Assembly (NCBI GenBank): GCA_907165135.1
Contig: OU015568.1
Span: 256,501-320,500, forward strand
Direction: 5' to 3'
DNA: 64,000 nt
From: Oikopleura dioica
Taxonomy: Eukaryota > Chordata > Appendicularia > Copelata > Oikopleuridae
Shown: positions 42,819 to 52,519 of the stretch, one piece after another
How the letters are laid out: every line of letters starts with the position of its first letter
Position numbering within the stretch: position 1 is the stretch's first letter
Notes under the pieces: generated by a model
What the model saw: only the letters and a program-made list of their open reading frames with translations
The model's database searches: none
Told to the model about the DNA's origin: nothing
Translations under genes and position numbers: made by a program

Positions 42819-44655
42819 TTAAATTTCGTCTGAAGACAAGGAAGATTCAGCGAAGACCAGTTTTTCTCCTTCCAGCACTTTGCAGTTCGAGCCATTTTCG
42901 CGGTCTTCTTTCTTTTCCGTAAGTGCCCAGGAGCGAGTCTCCGCCGTTCCGAATGCGATGAAGATTCCAAGAGCAATGGTAAACACGCCCGCCGGTAACG
43001 CAAAAACCATGTCCCAGCTTTCCGGCTCTCCTAAAAACGATAGTTTGGACCAATTTTTAGCTTGCCTTGATTTTTCAAAACCTTGATTCTTGCCCGTGAG
43101 AAAAAATGCCATAATTCTGGGAGCAGCAAAACCAGCGAAATTGCCGATGAAATTCACAAACCCAAAAATGACCGAAGCATAATTTCCGGAAATATCAGCT
43201 GTCAGCGGTTTCAAGCCGATCGCTGAAGGAATTTTACAAAATGAAAAAAAGGAAAGCAAACTTGAGGCAGTGCTTGCGCAGACGACGAAAACAGCCAAGC
43301 AGAATTCGATCGTTTTTGCATCGCAGCCGAGAAAATTAACGAGAACAACACTTGGGAGGAAAATGATGCCCATTCCAGCAGTCCAAGTTTTTCTGACAAA
43401 AGTTGATGACATGATTTTTCTCATTCGGTCGGCTTTTTATCGATAACTTTAAAATTTCAGCTCACTCTTATGACTCATAAGTTATGAGTCTTAGACTAGA
43501 GCCATTTATATTTTGCTATCTTTCCTATAATCGCAATAGCCACATTGACGACCAAACAAGAAACCGAAATAATTCCAAAAAGAAAAGTGATTCTTTGAAT
43601 CGGCAATCCATGAACTCTCCTTAGATACGTTGGAGTATTATTCGTCGCGCTGTAGATGACATAGCTCATTGCAAACCAAATAAAGGAGATTATATACAGT
43701 TGAGGGTCGGAAATGATCGATTTTATCGGCATGTCTCGGAGTCTCAAAAGGGTTCGGAAAAATTTTCTCCTCTTTTGTCGCCTTTTCTTTGAACCCTTTC
43801 TTGGAGATTCAACCGCCGGAGGTCTCGAACTTTTGATCAAAATTTTCTCCTCTTCCGTCATTCTCGCTGAAATCTTGCAGCAATTCAAGCAGCTCAAGTT
43901 TTGAGGCCATTCTTTTTCTGGTATCGGGTCGACCATCAGCAGCCAGAGAAGGCCGACAAGAAACATCATCAAGCCAGACAGGTAAAAAGACAATTGCCAA
44001 TTAAAATGCTGAATAATCAGGCCAGTTCCGATGGCGCCGAAGCAATTTCCCAGCGTAACGCCAATCGATTGGATCGCGATGTTGATCGTGATTTCTTCTG
44101 GACAACCCCACCAGTACCAAGCGCCCTTTTTTGGCAAATAGATTTTCTTCATTGTTACTGTATTTACCTGTATGCTCGGCATAATGGGACCGGAAGTAAG
44201 GCCAAGTAAGATTCGTGAAAAAATTCCAGCTGCAAAAGAATAATCGACCAAAATCGGGAAAAAGAATGAAGCAAGTGCGTTTCCAAAGCATACAAATAGA
44301 ATTGTTGGGTGAAATCCGAATTTTTGCGCCACCAAAGCACCTTTTTTTCGATATTCAAAATGCTAGATTTTTCGAAAAAATTTCAACGAAATCTGGTTTT
44401 CAATATCATTCCTGGAAAAACAGCGGCGCAGTAGCCAATATAAAAAGCGCCCAACATGTAGCCATATTGAGCCGTCGTCCAATCGTACTTTTTTCTTTCG
44501 TTAAAGATATCTGAAGAATTCGGCGAAATTTCAGGACCGGAGATATCTTCTGAGGAGCAAACAGGGGTGAATTCTTCGGCTGGAGGATCGGTCATTACTG
44601 TGATGGTGAAGTTGAGATTTTGACGGGCGATGTAGTGGCCGGCTGTGACAATCAT
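42819..44655 (-). CDS. SLC17-type organic anion/vesicular transporter (MFS)
   Basis: Exons 44412-44655, 44168-44340, about 43516-44125 and 42819-43432 give about 546 residues. It is a major-facilitator protein with about 12 hydrophobic segments, a long first luminal loop with sequons, and a basic intracellular loop (KKRRQKRRK). Family signs include PGGALVAQKFG after the second helix, PSIQGAWYWWG (compare the PALHGMW type) and IADRMRK before VRK. SLC17 members move glutamate, sialic acid, urate, phosphate or nucleotides; the substrate here cannot be told. The first intron (44341-44411) uses AG|GA...AG and is proved by the split PGG. The second (44126-44167, 42 nt) is GT-AG and in frame, so it could be mistaken for coding. 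The third needs a non-GT donor (CA at 43515 keeps GKIAD; AG|GA at 43524 is the alternative) and contains a palindrome around CTCATAACTTATGAG. Confidence 0.8.
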
Positions 44656-45199
44656 TGTCAGAAATGCTCAGAGTTGGATTTTTATAGATTTATTTTTCAT
44701 TGAGAAAATAATATATTTTTACATATTAAAATATTCAAAAAAAAAGATGTTTTATTTTTAATCCTTTCTCAAATTCGAGTCTCTTTCTTCCGATTTTCTC
44801 ATTTTTTACATTGTCTTGTTTCTTCATCTTTCTACTTTAACTCCACTACTGATAAGACGACTTGAATTATTTCACCGTTTCTGACTTTCAAAAATTCATC
44901 AATTTTATTCTAAATGTTCTTCATCTTTCCGTCTCAGACGTAAAATCAGCAACAAGTCATAGAACTAATAGAACTGACAATAGCCCCGATTTCAATAATA
45001 AGAACTGATTATTTACTGTCGCCAACGCCGAGTATTGAAAAGCTCCTTTGTTTCGTTCTAGAATCTGAAGCTACGCCCAAATTTGCGCAGACTGATCTGA
45101 TTGAGAAGATTTATTTGAGTATTTAGTAAGAAGAGGTGAATGAGGCGAAAAACTTTGCCTTTATATTTAAATCTCGTTCAAATGTCGCTCAGATCTTGC
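44656..45199. other. Intergenic stretch, no gene seen
   Basis: AT-rich upstream region of the SLC17 gene, with no exon or RNA gene recognised. It should contain that gene's promoter. Confidence 0.4.
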
Positions 45200-45582
45200 T
45201 TGAGGGGGTGGTGGTGGAGAATTATATAATGATTTTTAATTTTCTGCCTTAACTTACAGTTATTCAATGAAATAACATATTTTGTGGGACAATCTATTTC
45301 TATCGTCAAAATTACGTTTCAGGCAAATCGGCTTCAAAAACTGGCCAAAAATAGCCAAAAATCGGAAAATGTCGACTAAAAAATGGCTAAAAACGCGATT
45401 TTAGGTCGACTTTGACGCTCGATTTCGTCATTTTTTCCTTGAAATTTTTTTCTAAAACCAAGCCGCCCACATAATTTTAACCCTTTCTAACTTGTTAAGG
45501 TTGAGAACAAAAAAAATTTTTTTCGTAAAAATTGAGTTTTTTAGGTTGAAAAAATCCTAATTCTCGACCACCACCCCCTTAA
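45200..45582. mobile_element. ~380-bp inverted-repeat element (TTGA/TTAA edges)
   Basis: TTGAGGGGGTGGTGGT-GAGAATTA on the left mirrors TAATTCTCGACCACCACCCCCTTAA on the right. The interior has GGTCGACTTTGACGC and repeated AAAATGGCTAAAA but no frame. The edges resemble the TTAA elements, with one target copy mutated. It lies just beyond the trypsin gene's 3' end. Confidence 0.7.
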
Positions 45583-45636
45583 ACGTCAAAGATTAACATA
45601 ATGTTTGTTTGTATTTTATTGCAGAATCGAATGAGT

Positions 45637-46494
45637 TTAAAGGTCAGTCTCCTGCTCGACGAAGTCTCGGTAGTAGGCGACATCAGTGTAGACACCTGGG
45701 TATCCAGGGAGAGCGCAGCCCTGTCCCCAGGAAGTGGCACCAATGACGTGGTTGACTCCATCGATCATGAGGGTAACTGGTCCGCCGGAATCACCCTGGC
45801 AAGCGTCCTTGCCTCCAGTTGGCCATTCGCCGGCGCAGAACATGCCGGGAAGGATGGAACCGTTGTAGGCTTCTCGGGAGTTGCAGGTGGCGACATCGAC
45901 GATGCTGGTGTCGACGCAGTAGAGCTCGTTGGGGTAGTTGGTCTGTGGGTAAGCGATGTTGCCCCAGCCGCAGACTCGGACGCCCCATCCGTTTTGGAGC
46001 CATTCAGAAGTGGCCTTGGCGGGGATTGGGAGTGGGACAACGTAGGCAGTTGGTTCCATGGGAGTAGCCCATCCGACGATGGCGATGTCGTTGGCGATCA
46101 GGAGTGGTCGGTAGTCGGGGTTTCGGAGGAACTTGTTCAACTGCTTTCGCTGCTGAGTGGGCTCGCTGACGGCCTTGTTGTGGGCGCCGGCAAGAGCGGT
46201 GACGGTGGCGGGATCGTAGGTGCAGTGAGCAGCGCAGACACCGTAGCTCATGGAGACGAGGGTAGCGCCGCAGAAGTGAGAGCCGAATCGCTGCATGGAG
46301 AGGATGTAGGGCTCAGAGTTGGGCTCGACCTTGTCGCCACCAATGATCATGGTGGATCGGGCGCAGGCGGCGGCGATAACGGACGCGAAAACCTGAAAAA
46401 GAGATTTTTACTTTCAAGATTAATTTTAAAACAAGCCAAAAATAAATTTTCTTCTCGCATTTTTGTTCTCAATCTCTGATGCACTTACCTTCAT
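45637..46494 (-). CDS. Secreted trypsin-like serine protease
   Basis: Two exons, 46489-46494 (only ATGAAG) and 45637-46392, are joined by a 96-nt GT-AG intron and give 253 residues. The signal peptide MKVFASVIAAACA is followed almost directly by the mature N-terminus IIGGDKVEPN, so the propeptide is only a few residues. The catalytic triad is complete: His in CAAHC, Asp in ANDIAIVGW, Ser in CQGDSGGP. Asp at position 189 (KDACQGDS) predicts trypsin specificity. The residue before IIGG is Met rather than Arg/Lys, so activation would not be by trypsin itself. The compact intronless catalytic exon and high G+C codon use suggest strong expression, as for digestive trypsins. It is unrelated in detail to the protease domain at 17-18 kb. 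Confidence 0.92.
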
Positions 46495-46893
46495 CTTGTA
46501 TTCCGAAGAAGTGAAATCATCAAGTGCCGGCACTTACAAACTTCCCAAGACAGATGCCCTTTTCCCACGAAATTTGGCATCAGAACAATTAATATTTCCT
46601 AATTTCTGAGTGCATGCGAAATAATTTTACGTCAAGTCTTCTTTCAAAAACAATAAGAACTCGATTTGTTTTCTCGATATTTGATGATCCCATTGATCCC
46701 ATGACGCGCCAAAAGGAAGTTAATGCTTGGGCACTTAGGCAACTTTAATTGCGCCATTTCATGATTGATTCTAGCCATTAACATCGGCAAAATTAAATGC
46801 TGCAGCTTTCGACCTCAAATTAAATCCGCTTCAAAGCCAGAGTTTTAACAATTTCTGTTTTCCATCTTTTCTTCATTGCACTTTCATAGATTT
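46495..46893. other. Intergenic spacer between divergent genes
   Basis: This holds the promoter of the minus-strand trypsin and presumably that of the plus-strand lectin-like gene. No motif could be assigned with confidence and no exon is visible. Confidence 0.4.
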
Positions 46894-47887
46894 TATGAAA
46901 AAGAGACTTTTCGAAAAGAAGGTTGATGGCTTAGCATGTCAGTTGATTTCAGGAATGGATTGCCCTTTTCGAGGGAACTTGAGAACCTGACTCAGGTTTA
47001 CTCCACTGGCTGCTGAGCTCAGGCGGCCTGAGTCAGGCCTTCAGTCTTTTTTTTATCAATCCATAACAGTGGATGTGGCGATGGAAGCGGAGACGTCAGA
47101 TTAGACTCACTCAATTCGATTTTCGAAGTCGATTACTACGAATCTTTACCGTATCAAGAAGCTGAGAAATTTTGCCTGGTCATTGGAGGAAGTCTTCTTG
47201 AAAAGCACGCAAGGATCTTTCCGTTTGATCTTTGGCTTCCTAGAAAACAGGGACTTTGTTATAAATATCTGGCTTATGGTTCTGGAGAGATTTTAGGTGA
47301 TTGTACTGAAAGGTTTGGTTTAAAAATTCGGTTGAAATTATGAAAATATTTTAAAAGAAAAAAAACTTCAGTCATTTTCTTAAACCAAAAGCGTCAAATT
47401 CGCCTGCAAAAAGCAAAAATGCCATCTTCTTTCTTTCGAAGAAAAAGACGGTTTTTACGAAATCCTTTTCGACGAAAATTGCCGCGATCAATTTTTTAAT
47501 TTTGTGAAAAAAGAAGAATTTTTTATTCTCGACTCCAGAACCGGCAGCAGAACCCAGATAAAAGGTTTGTAGTAATTATGATCGATGATCGATCAAAATC
47601 TTTTAAGAGAGTTTAACGCGGTACTGGCCTGACGATCAGACCCAGCCTGTAAATATCATTGTGAAACATGAGATCAAGCTTGACGGCAGAAAATATAGGA
47701 AAGTCTTCACTCAACAGATTGGCGCGGCAACCTGTGTGAAAAACCTGAGGTCTGGAAAATGTTTGAGCAAAAGCCGCTACGGTTTAGATCCTGACTCAGG
47801 TTGCAGGTTGTTCACACAGGTTGCAGAGCTCAGTTCAACAATTTTCCCCAGTTTGAAGCTTCTTATCTAAAGACGACAAAAGTTTGA
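46894..47887 (+). CDS. Degenerate C-type-lectin-like protein
   Basis: Possible start at 46894 (MKKRLFEK...). Firm blocks are about 47051-47296, about 47392-47564, 47608-47723 and 47834-47887. The second block has YYESLPYQEAEKFCLVIGG, matching the Trp/Tyr-x-EA-x-x-C part of C-type lectin domains. The third has DENCRDQFFNFVKKEEFFIL. The last two read RYWPDDQTQPVNIIVKHEI and then FNNFPQFEASYLKTTKV and a stop. The WIG core and the disulfide pairs of a normal domain are incomplete, so this is a strongly diverged or decaying paralogue of the lectin genes at 5.4 and 24.6 kb. Intron 47565-47607 is GT-AG. Intron 47724-47833 is a MITE with a GC donor. The first intron, around the MITE at 46970, is unresolved. 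Confidence 0.5.
46970..47045. repeat. CTGACTCAGG-family MITE
   Basis: Inner arms AACCTGACTCAGGTTTA and GGCCTGAGTCAGGCC flank CTGCTGAGCTCAGG. The copy is short and rearranged. It lies in the first intron of the lectin-like gene. Confidence 0.6.
47724..47833. mobile_element. CTGACTCAGG MITE forming a GC-AG intron
   Basis: GCGGCAACCTGTGTGAAAAA with CCTGAGGTC on the left; ATCCTGACTCAGGTTGCAGG with CACACAGGTTGCAGAGCTCAG on the right. Taking GC at 47724 as donor and CAG at 47831-47833 as acceptor joins QQIG to FNNFPQ in phase 0. Confidence 0.75.
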
Positions 47888-48060
47888 TTGATGACTTTGC
47901 CATCAAATCGCAATCAAAGAAGAGAAAACGAAGATCATTTTCTCCAGCCCGCTCGTCATCTTCCACAAATTTATTTATTTCCAAAATTTATGTATTAATC
48001 GTTTTACCATTTATACTCAGCTTATTTATTCTTTAAAAATTCCTGCCAAGACAAATATAT

Positions 48061-48324
48061 TCACAAAAACATGAATTAAAAAAACGCATATTTTGATGAA
48101 TTGACCAGTTTTGATGAATCACAAGTGCTCGAAAAAACCTTTCGCAAATCAGCAGTCGAGGAATCCTCTAGATTTCACCGAAGCCGGTCTCTTCGGAAAA
48201 GGAAATTCATTCACGCTCAGGATCGGAGAGAAGATTTTGCAGATAGTTTTTTTTTGTGATTTTTTCAGGAATAAGAATTCGAGAAATCTTTCTTTTTCAT
48301 TTTTCAATCAAAAAGTATTTTTTA
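48061..48324 (+). other. Coding-like frame of unknown status
   Basis: After TTGACCAG at 48103-48110, a frame reads FDESQVLEKTFRKSAVEESS, then RSRSLRKRKFIHAQDRREDF, before ending in AT-rich sequence. Composition is protein-like but there is no ATG, partner exon or homologue that I recognise. It lies immediately upstream of the foldback element, which may have cut a gene. Confidence 0.25.
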
Positions 48325-49079
48325 TTAAGGGACCTGGGCGAGCAGCGCTGAGCCAAACTTCACGCGCTCGCCGTTCTTCTTAGAAATAAGATTTTTTGAA
48401 ATTTCTTTTTGTAAATTATATCTCCAAATCTTCAGCTTTCTTTTCCGATTCTTAGTTTTTCTCTATCATTCTCGGTTGATGAGCTAGCGAGAAGAAGAGA
48501 AGCCCAACTTCAAAAGGCATCAAGTCTTGCAAACTAAATTTTTTCCTCATGAAACTAGCACCATTGAAAAGAGCGTTAAATTCTGAACAGATCCCACTCC
48601 ATCAGCTAAACTAAGTCCGTACTTATTGGCGTGTAAGGCCAGATTAAGAAAATTACTTAGCGCGCGCAGCTGGTCGCGGCGCGGCTGGACGCTCCGATTT
48701 AGCTATTTTGGGCTTCCTGGACATGATTCCCGCTGCGCGGGCGCTAAGTTATCTTGTTTGTCTGGCCTCTATCTCCAGTATGTACAGATTTAGTTTAGCT
48801 GATGGAGTGGGATCTGTTCAGAATTTAACGCTCTTTTCAATGGTGCTAGTTTCATGAGGAAAAAATTTAGTTTGCAAGACTTGATGCCTTTTGAAGTTGG
48901 GCTTCTCTTCTTCTCGCTAGCTCATCAACCGAGAATGATAGAGAAAAACTAAGAATCGGAAAAGAAAGCTGAAGATTTGGAGATATAATTTACAAAAAGA
49001 AATTTCATAAAATCTTATTTCTAAGAAGAACGGCGAGCGCGTGAAGTTTGGCTAAGCGCTGCTCGCCCAGGTCCCTTAA
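48325..49079. mobile_element. 755-bp TTAA foldback element with ~286-bp near-identical arms
   Basis: TTAA-GGGACCTGGGCGAGCAGCGC begins the left arm (48329-48614) and its reverse complement ends the right arm (48790-49075)-TTAA. Over the whole arm I find two mismatches only. The ~175-bp loop is itself loosely inverted (TTACTTAGCGC and GCGCTAAGTTA; AGGCCAGA and TCTGGCC). TTAA duplications and GGG/CCC ends fit a piggyBac-type non-autonomous element. There is no coding capacity. Very high arm identity points to recent insertion or ongoing gene conversion. A transcript across it would fold into a long double-stranded RNA. Confidence 0.92.
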
Positions 49080-49105
49080 AGAACTTTTAAAAAGTCTTAT
49101 TGAAG

Positions 49106-50543
49106 ATGGCGACAGAGTCAAAAATAGAGGAGTTAAAGAAGATTGTGGAAAAGCAGAAGACGAAAATAAATATTCAACGAATGCATCTTGATTCTTTGCA
49201 AAAGAAGCAGAAGAAAATAGAGAAAACGAAGGCTAAAAAGCAACTTGCAGAAAATGACCCATCAAAAGCGAAAATTGAAAAGCTTACGAGAATAATGGAA
49301 GAGCGGAAGACAAAAATTGAGAATCAAAGCAAAAGTAATAGCCTTCTTCAGAAGAAATACGACGAGCTGATGGAAAAATTAAAGAAGAAGGATTTGGAAA
49401 TTTCGGATCTGAACAACAAACTGCAATCTTACAAAGTGGATTCAAAAATGAAGACGGAAATGATCGGCAAAAATAAGGACGCGATAATTCGAGATCTCCG
49501 AAGTGCTCTCAAAGATGCAATGGAATCAAAAGGAGATCACCTGAATCACGTGGATCTTCTAAGTGAATCAAAGAAAAAAATCGTTAATCTGCAAAATCAG
49601 CTGAAGGAGAATTCAAGAGCGGCAAAGTACAAGGAAACGAATATTGAAGCGCAAAATGCAAGCCTCAAAAAAGAGATTCAGGATAGGCTCAACTTTTTCT
49701 TAAAGTTTCTAAGCCACAGATCATTCCCAAAGCCAAAGAATTACAGATTATTTCGAGTAAATTTTGTTGACCAAAAAGCTTAGAAATTGAACGAAGAGCA
49801 ACAACAAAAGTGCGTCCGCGAAGTTGAGTTGAAGAAACAACTTTTGGAAAGTCAAAATGAGGAAAAAATTTTGAAGACTCAACTGAACAATCAAAGAATG
49901 GACCTTCTTTCTTTACAGAAGAAATTCGAGCGACAGAAAGCGACGCTGATGATAAGTGAGGAAGCGGAGAAGTACAGAATGAAGCACAAGAGAAAAGAGA
50001 CGGAGATTGAAGCGGAAAATGCAATCTTGAAAAAAGGAGTTCAGGATAGGCTCATCTTTCTTTTAAGAAATCTTAGAAAGGAAAGTCATAAATTTTATGA
50101 CTGATAATATTTTACGGCAAAAAATATGCTGAGCAAAGATCAAAGATACTGAAAGAAAAGCAACAAGAACAGTCCGCCCTTGAAGAAGATTTGAAAAAGC
50201 AACTTTCGGAAAGTCAGAATGAAAAAGAAACTCTGAAGGCAAAGCTCGGAGAAAAGGAAAAGGAAGAAACTCAAAAGAAGGCCGAGTCGAAAGCGCGAAG
50301 AGTTCTGTCCTTCCAAAAACAAGAGCTCGTCGATCTTAAAAGTCAAGTGCAAGATCAGACTTCTGAAATCGATGAGCTGAAATTGAAGGTTCAAGAGCTG
50401 GAGTTGGAGAATGAAAAACTGACTGGTCTCGCTGGAAAAAGTGAAAGAAAGGTACTTTCCATCGCAATACTTCTTTTTGAACCGCCTCGCCATTTTAGTT
50501 GCGCATGAAGATAATGAAGATTGCGAAGATTTGTGAAGAATGA
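49106..50543 (+). CDS. Coiled-coil protein with duplicated internal units
   Basis: Exons 49106-49681, 49784-50044, 50134-50451 and 50499-50543 give exactly 400 codons. Nearly the whole protein is Lys/Glu-rich heptad coiled coil without a membrane segment. Units recur: KKQLLESQNEEKILKTQL in exon 2 and KKQLSESQNEKETLKAKL in exon 3. The exons also end alike (LKKEIQ and LKKGVQ). The first two introns both begin with the identical AG|GATAGGCTCA and need that GA donor; the third is GT-AG (47 nt). The start ATG lies 27 bp after the foldback element, so the element supplies or replaces the promoter/5' UTR. A fragment of a relative lies at 23767. A cytoskeletal scaffold role is likely; no specific family is recognised. 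Confidence 0.7.
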
Positions 50544-50689
50544 ACTTGAAAAATGCTGTTTTATGAACGCTGAAAATATAGATAGTGCGATTGAAACTAC
50601 AAAAATCAAAATTGAAAATTTTTCTTTTGAACTGGTTTTCAAATATGTCGGTCTGTGGATCAATAATTTATTTTCCTGATTGTCAGAAC

Positions 50690-52143
50690 TCAAACAAGTT
50701 TCGTTCCTTTCGGCAAGATATTCATAAGTTTGCAGATAATCTGAAGCATGATTTCGTCAGCGCCTCCTCCGATCGAAACCAATCTTCCGTCTCGATATTG
50801 CTGCGCAACTGGGTTTTCGAGAGTGAAGCCCATTCCTCCCCACATTTGAAGACATTTGTCGGAGACTTCTCGGATTAGTCGGCCGGTCTTGAGTTTTCCC
50901 ATCGAGGCTAGTTTTGTCGCGTCTTCGCCGTTGCAGTACATCGCAGTTACTCGGTACAAGAGAGCGCGGAGCATTTCTACTTCGGTCTAAAATCATATTT
51001 ATCGATCCGTCTCTTAGAAAAGTTGTACCTGTAACTCAGCGAGTTGGAAATGAATGTACTGATTGTCCAAGACCGATTTTCCGAAAACCTGTCTTTCCCT
51101 TGTGTAATCGATTGTGTCGTTGATGCAGGCTTCGATTCCAGCGATGGCAGAAGCCATTCCGAAGATTCGCTCCTGTTGGAATTGAATCATCTGGTACATG
51201 AATCCTGATCCTTCTTCTCCGATAATGTATTTCTTCGGAACTCGGACGTCTTCGAACCAGAGCTGGGCGGTGTCGGAAGACCACATTCCAATTTTTTCAA
51301 TTTTCTTTGCTCGAACGACGCCTGAAATAAAAAATAATCGAAATCAGAGCGAATAGAGCTCTCACCAGGAAGATCCATTGGCACGCAAATCAGCGACTTC
51401 GATTTGTGAACTGGTCCATCAGAAGTGTTTGCCAAGAGACAGATCCAATCAGCCTAAGAAAAGGTCAAAACGCAGGTTTTCTTCATCTGATTTACCTGGA
51501 GGCCGTTTGTGATCCACATTTTTTGGCCATTGATAATGTAATCGTCTCCATCGGACTTGGCTGTCGTCTTGATTTGAGCGACATCGGAGCCAGCGTGGAC
51601 TTCAGAAACACCCAAACATGCAACCTAAATGACACGCTAGCTAAATGCTTCCGTAGATTACAAATGTACCTTGTCTCCAGCAATAGAAGGTCTCAAAACT
51701 CTTCGCAGACCGTCTCACTACCAAATTTTCCAAGCGCCGGGGTAGCCATTTCGAATTGAACCCCGATCGACATTGGAATACCTCCGCATTTAATCTCCCC
51801 AAGAGTTTCAGAAACGGCAACAGTGTAGGAGTAGTCAAGTCCCATTCCGCCGTATTCTTCTGGATGAGAAGTGCCGAGGAAACCAGCTGAGCCGAGTTTT
51901 TTCATAACCTCGTGCGCTAGAAACGTAAGATAGATCATCTTGCTGATTTTTACCTGGGTATTGGCCCGCTTTTTCCCACTCTGGCACATTCGGGTTAATA
52001 TCCTGCTCGATTATCTTCCTGAGCGAATCCTGCATTTGCAAATGCTCGGGCCCGTAAATCTCTCCCCATGCTCCGACAGCCTCTGACTCGGCTCTCTTTG
52101 GCACTGAAACTCTAAGTGATCTGCCTAAAATAGACCTCAACAT
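50690..52143 (-). CDS. Mitochondrial-type acyl-CoA dehydrogenase (frame broken once)
   Basis: Six exons (51954-52143, 51670-51916, 51496-51624, 51366-51453, 51029-51321, 50690-50986) with five GT-AG introns of 37-45 nt encode 414 residues once a missing base is allowed for. This FAD enzyme performs alpha,beta-dehydrogenation of acyl-CoA, passing electrons to ETF. Signs include a basic N-terminus suited to mitochondrial import, [24 protein letters not shown] and, near the end, [20 protein letters not shown] then [12 protein letters not shown]. The C-terminal Glu of medium-chain enzymes is Gly here. The Glu of [10 protein letters not shown] is in the position used as base by long-chain and isovaleryl types. 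At 51695-51698 a run of four A (plus strand) should be five: without the extra base, exon 2 hits a TGA and the conserved LRPSIAGDK is out of frame. Sequencing error is likelier than a pseudogene, since all else is intact. Confidence 0.88.
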
Positions 52144-52519
52144 GGTTCTTATTTAAAAGTTCTGTTTTCGAGCGGTCGCTAAATTTTGCCCTGTCTTGTT
52201 GGTTTACTCTTTTCGAAAATGCAAATATTGAAAAAGCAAAGGTGGGTAGCTTATATAACAGAACTGATAGACGAACTTTCTACTGTAACAGTTATAACTT
52301 CTTACAGTAAAACACGATTTTTAATGAATTCGCTCGTGGGCTTTATTGTCAGGATAAATAGAAATAGCAATTTTTTTCTTCTGGACAACAACTTTTTTGG
52401 ACGAGGGAGTTTTTTCACGGAGGCAAAAAGCCTCTTGAACTTTCAAGTGAAAACGAATGAGTGTGAATGATCTGACAGAAAACACATAATGAAACTATTG
52501 CACCACGTTCTTGTCGTAT

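Noticed and set aside
45601-46479. 292-codon plus-strand frame
   Set aside because: Antisense to a trypsin with intact catalytic triad.
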